Positions 54,209-57,685 of a stretch of DNA of 57,685 bases are shown here, one piece after another. Where the stretch lies: the NCBI GenBank assembly GCA_900321255.1, contig ONVK01000003.1:1-57685 (forward strand). Reading direction: 5' to 3'. The DNA comes from an uncultured Lentisphaerota bacterium (GTDB lineage: Bacteria > Verrucomicrobiota > Kiritimatiellia > RFP12 > UBA1067). A program made the position numbers and the translations under genes. The notes under the pieces are model-generated. The model was not told where the DNA came from and did not search any database. It saw only the letters and a program-made list of their open reading frames with translations. Every line of letters begins with the position of its first letter. Within the stretch, counting starts at the first letter, position 1.

Positions 54209-56097
54209 TGTACAGGAAGGTCCATTTCACCGGCATAGGAGGCGTCGGAATGGCCGCGCTCGCCGTGCTGCTGAAAAACAGGGGCTGCGACGTCTCCGGA
54301 TGCGACATTTCGCGCAGCGCCCGCACGGACTGGCTCGAGTCCCTCGGCGTGCACGTCGACATCGGGCATTCCCCCGCCCATGTCGCAGATGCCGACGAGG
54401 TTATAGCCACTCCCGCCGTCTCCCGCGGCAACCCCGAGCTCTCCGCCGCGAAGGGGCGCGTCAGGATGCGCGGCGAGGTCCTTGCCGAGATCGTGAACGC
54501 CGCAGACGACTCGATAGCGGTGTGCGGCAGCCACGGCAAGACCACTACGGCGACGTTCGTCGCGAAGCTGCTTCTCGCGCTCGGCGAGGAAGTGGAATGG
54601 GCCATCGGCGGCGAGACGGGCGATTTCCCGGTGGCAGGCGGAAAGGGCGTTCTCGTAGTCGAGGCGGACGAGTCCGACGGCACGCTTGCGCTATACCGCG
54701 CCAGGACTCTCGTCGTCACCAACTGCGACTACGACCATCCCGACCGATTCAGGACGAGAGACGAATACGTAGCCTGCTTCGACGCGGCGCGTCGCCAGTC
54801 ATCCGACGTCGTGGAAGGGGAAGGCCTTTCCCCCCTCGCGTTCCTCGAGGGGATTCCCGCCTTCGCGGCGCTTGCGCCTCACAACAGGAAGAACGCCCGT
54901 GCGGCCGTCGAGGTCGCTCTGCGGCGCGGGCACTCGCCCGAGGCCATCGCCGCCGCGCTTCCGGAGGCGGTCGCTTCGCTCCCTGACCGGCGTTTCCAGC
55001 GCATCGCGGACGGCGTATACACCGACTACGCCCACCACCCCGCGGAAATGGCGTGCGCCGTGTCGATGGCGCGGCAGATATGCCGCGGAACGCTCCGCGT
55101 CCTCTTCCAGCCGCACCGCCATTCGCGCACCAAGGCTCTTCTCGCAGACTTTCCCGCGTCGCTCTCGCTCGCGGACGAAGTCGTCCTGTGCCCGGTGTAC
55201 GCAGCGTTCGAGCCTCCGGTCGAGGGCGGAGACATCGCAGACCTGTACAAGGCGACGCGCGACGCAGGAGTGCGCGTCATGCTCGCGCGAAGCTGCGCCG
55301 AGGCATGGGAGCATGCGCGCAATTCCACGTCAAAGGGAGACGTCACCCTTCTTCTCGGAGCGGGCGACATAATCGCGCTCGCCGCAAGGGTGAAGGCCGA
55401 CATGTCGCCTGGAGCGGCTTTCCCCGTGAGAAGGATCCTGATCGGGCAGGGCAGCAATACGTGGAAGAGCGATCTCAACCTGAGCGTGGAATACGCCACG
55501 ACCTCAGGTCCCGCAGGCGCGAGCGGCGCGTCGCTTGTCGCTGCACGTCCGTCGCTCTGCCCGTGGATGGCCGGCATCCCCGGCACGATCGGCGGGTGGG
55601 TGAAGATGAACGCCGGGGCGTTCGGCCATTCCATCTCCGAGGTCGTGGAGTCCGTCAAGGTCGACGGAAGGTGGATTCCCGCGGAGGACTGCGGCTTCGG
55701 ATACCGCACGAGCTCGATCGGCGGCGAGATCGAGGACGTGAAGTGGCGCGACTCTGTCTGCGAAGAAGGGTCGCCGGCCGATTTTCTCGCGCGCCGCAGG
55801 AAGTTTCCCTCCGGCACCAAGGGGAGCGTGTTCAAGAACCCGAAAGGCGATTTCGCAGGGCGGCTTCTCGAAGAGGCAGGAGCGAAGGGGCTCCGTGTTG
55901 GCGGTGCCTATGTCTGGGATGGACACGCGAATGTCATCGTGTCAGGACCAGACGCGACACCAAGCGACTTCCTTGCGCTTGCGCGGCTTATGCGCGAAAA
56001 GGTGTGGTTCCGTTTTGGAATACGCCTTGAGCCGGAGGTTCGGGGACTTGTCTTTGACGATCGGACGCGACCTGAGGCTACCTCGAGGACGGTCTGA
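54208..56097 (+). CDS. murCB: MurC-MurB fusion: UDP-MurNAc-alanine ligase with MurB reductase domain
   Basis: ATG 54208 overlaps the previous TGA; earlier GTGs lie within that gene. The 629-residue product has a MurC half (1 to about 402): FTGIGGVGMAALA, ATPAVSRGNPEL, the ATP loop GSHGKTTTATF near 108, VEADESDG, APHNRKNARAAVEVALRRG and TDYAHHPAEM. Then a MurB half: RRILIGQGSNTW, MAGIPGTIGGWVKMNAGAF, FGYRTSSI with the conserved Arg, GSVFKNPKG with the catalytic Ser, and a complete MurB C-terminal domain ending in LEPEVRGL. The first part of the MurB FAD domain seems missing and the rest condensed. The fusion would make UDP-MurNAc and then add L-alanine. The last 20 bases overlap a convergent gene. 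Confidence 0.92.
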   Translation: MYRKVHFTGIGGVGMAALAVLLKNRGCDVSGCDISRSARTDWLESLGVHVDIGHSPAHVADADEVIATPAVSRGNPELSAAKGRVRMRGEVLAEIVNAADDSIAVCGSHGKTTTATFVAKLLLALGEEVEWAIGGETGDFPVAGGKGVLVVEADESDGTLALYRARTLVVTNCDYDHPDRFRTRDEYVACFDAARRQSSDVVEGEGLSPLAFLEGIPAFAALAPHNRKNARAAVEVALRRGHSPEAIAAALPEAVASLPDRRFQRIADGVYTDYAHHPAEMACAVSMARQICRGTLRVLFQPHRHSRTKALLADFPASLSLADEVVLCPVYAAFEPPVEGGDIADLYKATRDAGVRVMLARSCAEAWEHARNSTSKGDVTLLLGAGDIIALAARVKADMSPGAAFPVRRILIGQGSNTWKSDLNLSVEYATTSGPAGASGASLVAARPSLCPWMAGIPGTIGGWVKMNAGAFGHSISEVVESVKVDGRWIPAEDCGFGYRTSSIGGEIEDVKWRDSVCEEGSPADFLARRRKFPSGTKGSVFKNPKGDFAGRLLEEAGAKGLRVGGAYVWDGHANVIVSGPDATPSDFLALARLMREKVWFRFGIRLEPEVRGLVFDDRTRPEATSRTV

Positions 56098-56413
56098 GGT
56101 CGGCGAGCTTCACCGACGCCTCGAACTGCGATAAAGACGTCGTCGTTATTCCGATTCCCTCGCGCTTCGCGGCCTCGATCATGTCGTCGGGCGGCTGGCG
56201 GTCGTGGCAGAGGACGATGCCCTCGATTCCGGCGAGCGTGCAGACGGCGATCGCGTTGAGATGGTTCTGTATCGTGATGAGGACGGATTCGTCGCCGCAG
56301 TGCCCCATGACGTCCGAGAGGAGATCTGACGTGTATGCTGCGGCGATCTCGCCGTCCGTGTTCTCCACGACGGTCTTCCCGCCGAGCCGTTCAGCAATTT
56401 CAGCGAATTTCAT
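56078..56413 (-). CDS. DRTGG-type hydrogenase-associated regulator-like protein
   Basis: This is the only minus-strand gene recognised. Start is ATG at 56413; the frame continues upstream to 56527, but a TGGTATAAT box ends seven bases before this ATG. The 111-residue product has TSDLLSDVMGHCGDESVLITIQNHLNAIAVCTLAGIEG, seen here as SDLLSDVMGHC, then VLITIQNHLNAIAV and GIEGIVLCHDRQPPDDM. This matches stand-alone DRTGG-domain proteins that in clostridia and Thermotoga are encoded with NuoE/F-HydA hydrogenase subunits and a GHKL ATPase. That ATPase is at 4347-4883 in this window. A ligand-binding role is inferred; no mechanism is known. Its 3' end overlaps murCB by 20 bases. Confidence 0.72.
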   Translation of the reverse strand: MKFAEIAERLGGKTVVENTDGEIAAAYTSDLLSDVMGHCGDESVLITIQNHLNAIAVCTLAGIEGIVLCHDRQPPDDMIEAAKREGIGITTTSLSQFEASVKLADLRPSSR

Positions 56414-56420
56414 GGTCGTA

Positions 56421-56429
56421 ATTATACCA
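56421..56429 (-). promoter_or_regulatory. TGGTATAAT promoter of the DRTGG-type gene, leaderless
   Basis: On the minus strand TGGTATAAT reads from 56429 to 56421, with TACGACC before the ATG at 56413. The gap of seven bases predicts a leaderless transcript. Confidence 0.8.
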
Positions 56430-56475
56430 TATTTCTGCGGCGGCCCGCGAATTGCCGTTCGAGGAGGCGCAAAAT

Positions 56476-56519
56476 ACCCTTTTAGGGTGATTGCATATTT
56501 TCGGAATATATGGGATAAT
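56476..56519 (+). promoter_or_regulatory. symporter promoter with upstream palindrome
   Basis: TTGCAT (56491-56496) and GATAAT (56514-56519) are spaced by 17 bases, and TGG precedes the -10 box. This is the only promoter in the window with a reasonable -35. ACCCT TTT AGGGT at 56476-56488 lies just upstream and may be an operator. A leader with AAGGAG follows. Confidence 0.65.
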
Positions 56520-56551
56520 ATGTACATACAAACTCAAGGAGACTTTCGACG

Positions 56552-57685
56552 ATGGCGGCACTAGACTGGATCATGATTCTTGCGTATTTCGGCGTTCTCG
56601 GCGGTGTTGTGTGGTGGAGCATGAGACGCAACAAGATCGAATCGGAGAAGGATCTCTTCCTTGGAGGCAGATCTGTCGGCTGGCTCGCCATCGGCGCGTC
56701 GATATTCGCGGCGAACATCGGCTCGGAGCACTTGATCGGCCTCGCGGGCTCCGGCGCGGTCGCGGGTCTTTCGCAGTCCCACTGGGAGTTCCATGCGTGG
56801 GTGCTCGTCATGATGAGCTGGGTGTTCCTGCCGTTCTACTACAACTCTGGCGTGTCGACCATGCCGGAGTTCCTTGAGCGGCGCTTCGGCGCGAGGGCGA
56901 GGTGGATACTCTCCCTTGTCTCGCTCGCCGCCTACGTGCTCACGAAGATTTCCGTCACGGTGTTCGCAGGCGCGCTGTTCTTCGAGGTGATGATGCCCGA
57001 AGTGCAGCTCACCATCGGCGGGACTGTCGTGAGCTCCTTCTGGATCGGCGCGGTCACGACGGTCATCCTCGCCGGGCTCTACTCCTCCCTCGGCGGGCTT
57101 TCCGCCGTCGTCTACACCGACCTCGTGCAGACAGGGATCATCCTCCTGGGCACTTTGTCCGTGACTGGCTTCGCGCTCTACCACCTCGGCCACTCCGGTG
57201 CCGTCCTTCCCGACGGGCAGACGGCGCAGGGGCTCTTAGACGGCTGGCAGGTTCTCAAGGCGACGATCAAGTCGACCGGCAACGTCGAGCAGTTCGGCCT
57301 CTGGCACTCGCTCTCGCACAAGGCCTTCCCGTGGCTCGGCGTCGTCGTGGCGTCTGCCACGATCGGCGTCTGGTACTGGTGCACAGACCAGTTCATCATC
57401 CAGCGCACGCTCGCCGCGAAGAACATGACGAACGCTCGCCGCGGCGCCATCTGGGGCGGCTTTTTGAAGCTTGCGCCCGTGTTCCTATTCCTCGTTCCCG
57501 GCATGCTCGGCTTCGCGCTGCACCACAACCACGTCGTAATCAACGGCGCGGCTTTTGCGATTCCGCTCAAGGAGTCCGGTGCGCTCAACGGCGACACCGT
57601 GTTCCCGACGCTCGTGCAGACGCTCCTCCCCGTCGGCTTCCGCGGGCTCGTCGTCGCCGGCATGATCGCGGCCCTCATGAGCTCG
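56552..57685 (+). CDS. sodium:solute symporter (SSS/SGLT family), N-terminal part
   Basis: AAGGAG lies eight bases before ATG 56552. The frame stays open to the end of the window (378 codons), so the C-terminal part is missing. Early text LFLGGRSVGWLAIGASIFAANIGSEHLIGLAGSGAVAG is seen as LGGRSVGW, then IFAANIGSEHLIGLAGSG, which is the sodium-site region of SGLT-type carriers. STMPEFLERRFGARARW and GLYSSLGGLSAVVYTDLVQT follow, as does WYWCTDQFIIQRTLAAKN, the hallmark of sugar-transporting members. About nine helices are visible. It should take up a sugar or polyol with Na+ across the inner membrane. Full-length relatives have 500-600 residues. Confidence 0.92.
   Translation, partial: MAALDWIMILAYFGVLGGVVWWSMRRNKIESEKDLFLGGRSVGWLAIGASIFAANIGSEHLIGLAGSGAVAGLSQSHWEFHAWVLVMMSWVFLPFYYNSGVSTMPEFLERRFGARARWILSLVSLAAYVLTKISVTVFAGALFFEVMMPEVQLTIGGTVVSSFWIGAVTTVILAGLYSSLGGLSAVVYTDLVQTGIILLGTLSVTGFALYHLGHSGAVLPDGQTAQGLLDGWQVLKATIKSTGNVEQFGLWHSLSHKAFPWLGVVVASATIGVWYWCTDQFIIQRTLAAKNMTNARRGAIWGGFLKLAPVFLFLVPGMLGFALHHNHVVINGAAFAIPLKESGALNGDTVFPTLVQTLLPVGFRGLVVAGMIAALMSS

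Overview
The window is a GC-rich, almost completely coding stretch from a strictly fermentative anaerobe. All but one of the genes lie on the + strand, usually with 4-base stop/start overlaps. An [FeFe]-hydrogenase with an NuoF-type partner, a phosphotransacetylase next to a butyrate kinase, secreted glycosidases, and a FHA-MoxR/DUF58/BatA-type operon together suggest a bacterium of the PVC superphylum, perhaps a gut-type Kiritimatiellota/Verrucomicrobiota. This placement is inference from gene content; no rRNA, tRNA, CRISPR array, insertion sequence or phage gene was recognised.

Layout. 1-4.9 kb: end of a NuoF-like hydrogenase subunit, hydA, a strong terminator, a secreted GH127 arabinofuranosidase, and a GHKL ATPase of the kind that accompanies such hydrogenases. 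4.9-8.3 kb: sulfur amino-acid genes (a MetX-MetW fusion and cysE) plus a phosphatase-family enzyme. 8.3-17.4 kb: a compact eight-gene cluster with five radical SAM enzymes (two B12-binding, two with a CNCxCxxC loop, one resembling the Tes/COG1964 family), two acyltransferase-like proteins and a GH3-type adenylating ligase. This is the best candidate for an undescribed biosynthetic pathway. 17.5-24.8 kb: CBS-pyrophosphatase, a DUF975 membrane protein, an MFS carrier and two clan GH-D glycosidases, the first broken by an in-frame amber codon. 24.8-39.3 kb: mostly housekeeping genes (pgpA, trmB, tex, aminotransferase, rarA, buk, pta, two SGNH hydrolases, prs, pth, trpB2) and one small frameshifted gene.

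39.3-56.1 kb: one uninterrupted co-directional run. It starts with FHA-MoxR, DUF58, a BatA-like protein carrying a PA14 domain, a second VWA membrane protein, a 1218-residue membrane/coiled-coil/Gln-rich protein and a secreted terpenoid-cyclase-fold protein. It continues without a gap into tmk, holB, a TIM-barrel isomerase and a MurC-MurB fusion. 56.1-57.7 kb: a convergent leaderless DRTGG-type gene and the start of a sodium/solute symporter that leaves the window.

Regulation. Eight exact copies of TGGTATAAT and two close variants sit just upstream of start codons and define the local promoter. At several genes the ATG lies only 7-11 bases after the -10 box, often behind a CCGCC, so the mRNAs should be essentially leaderless.
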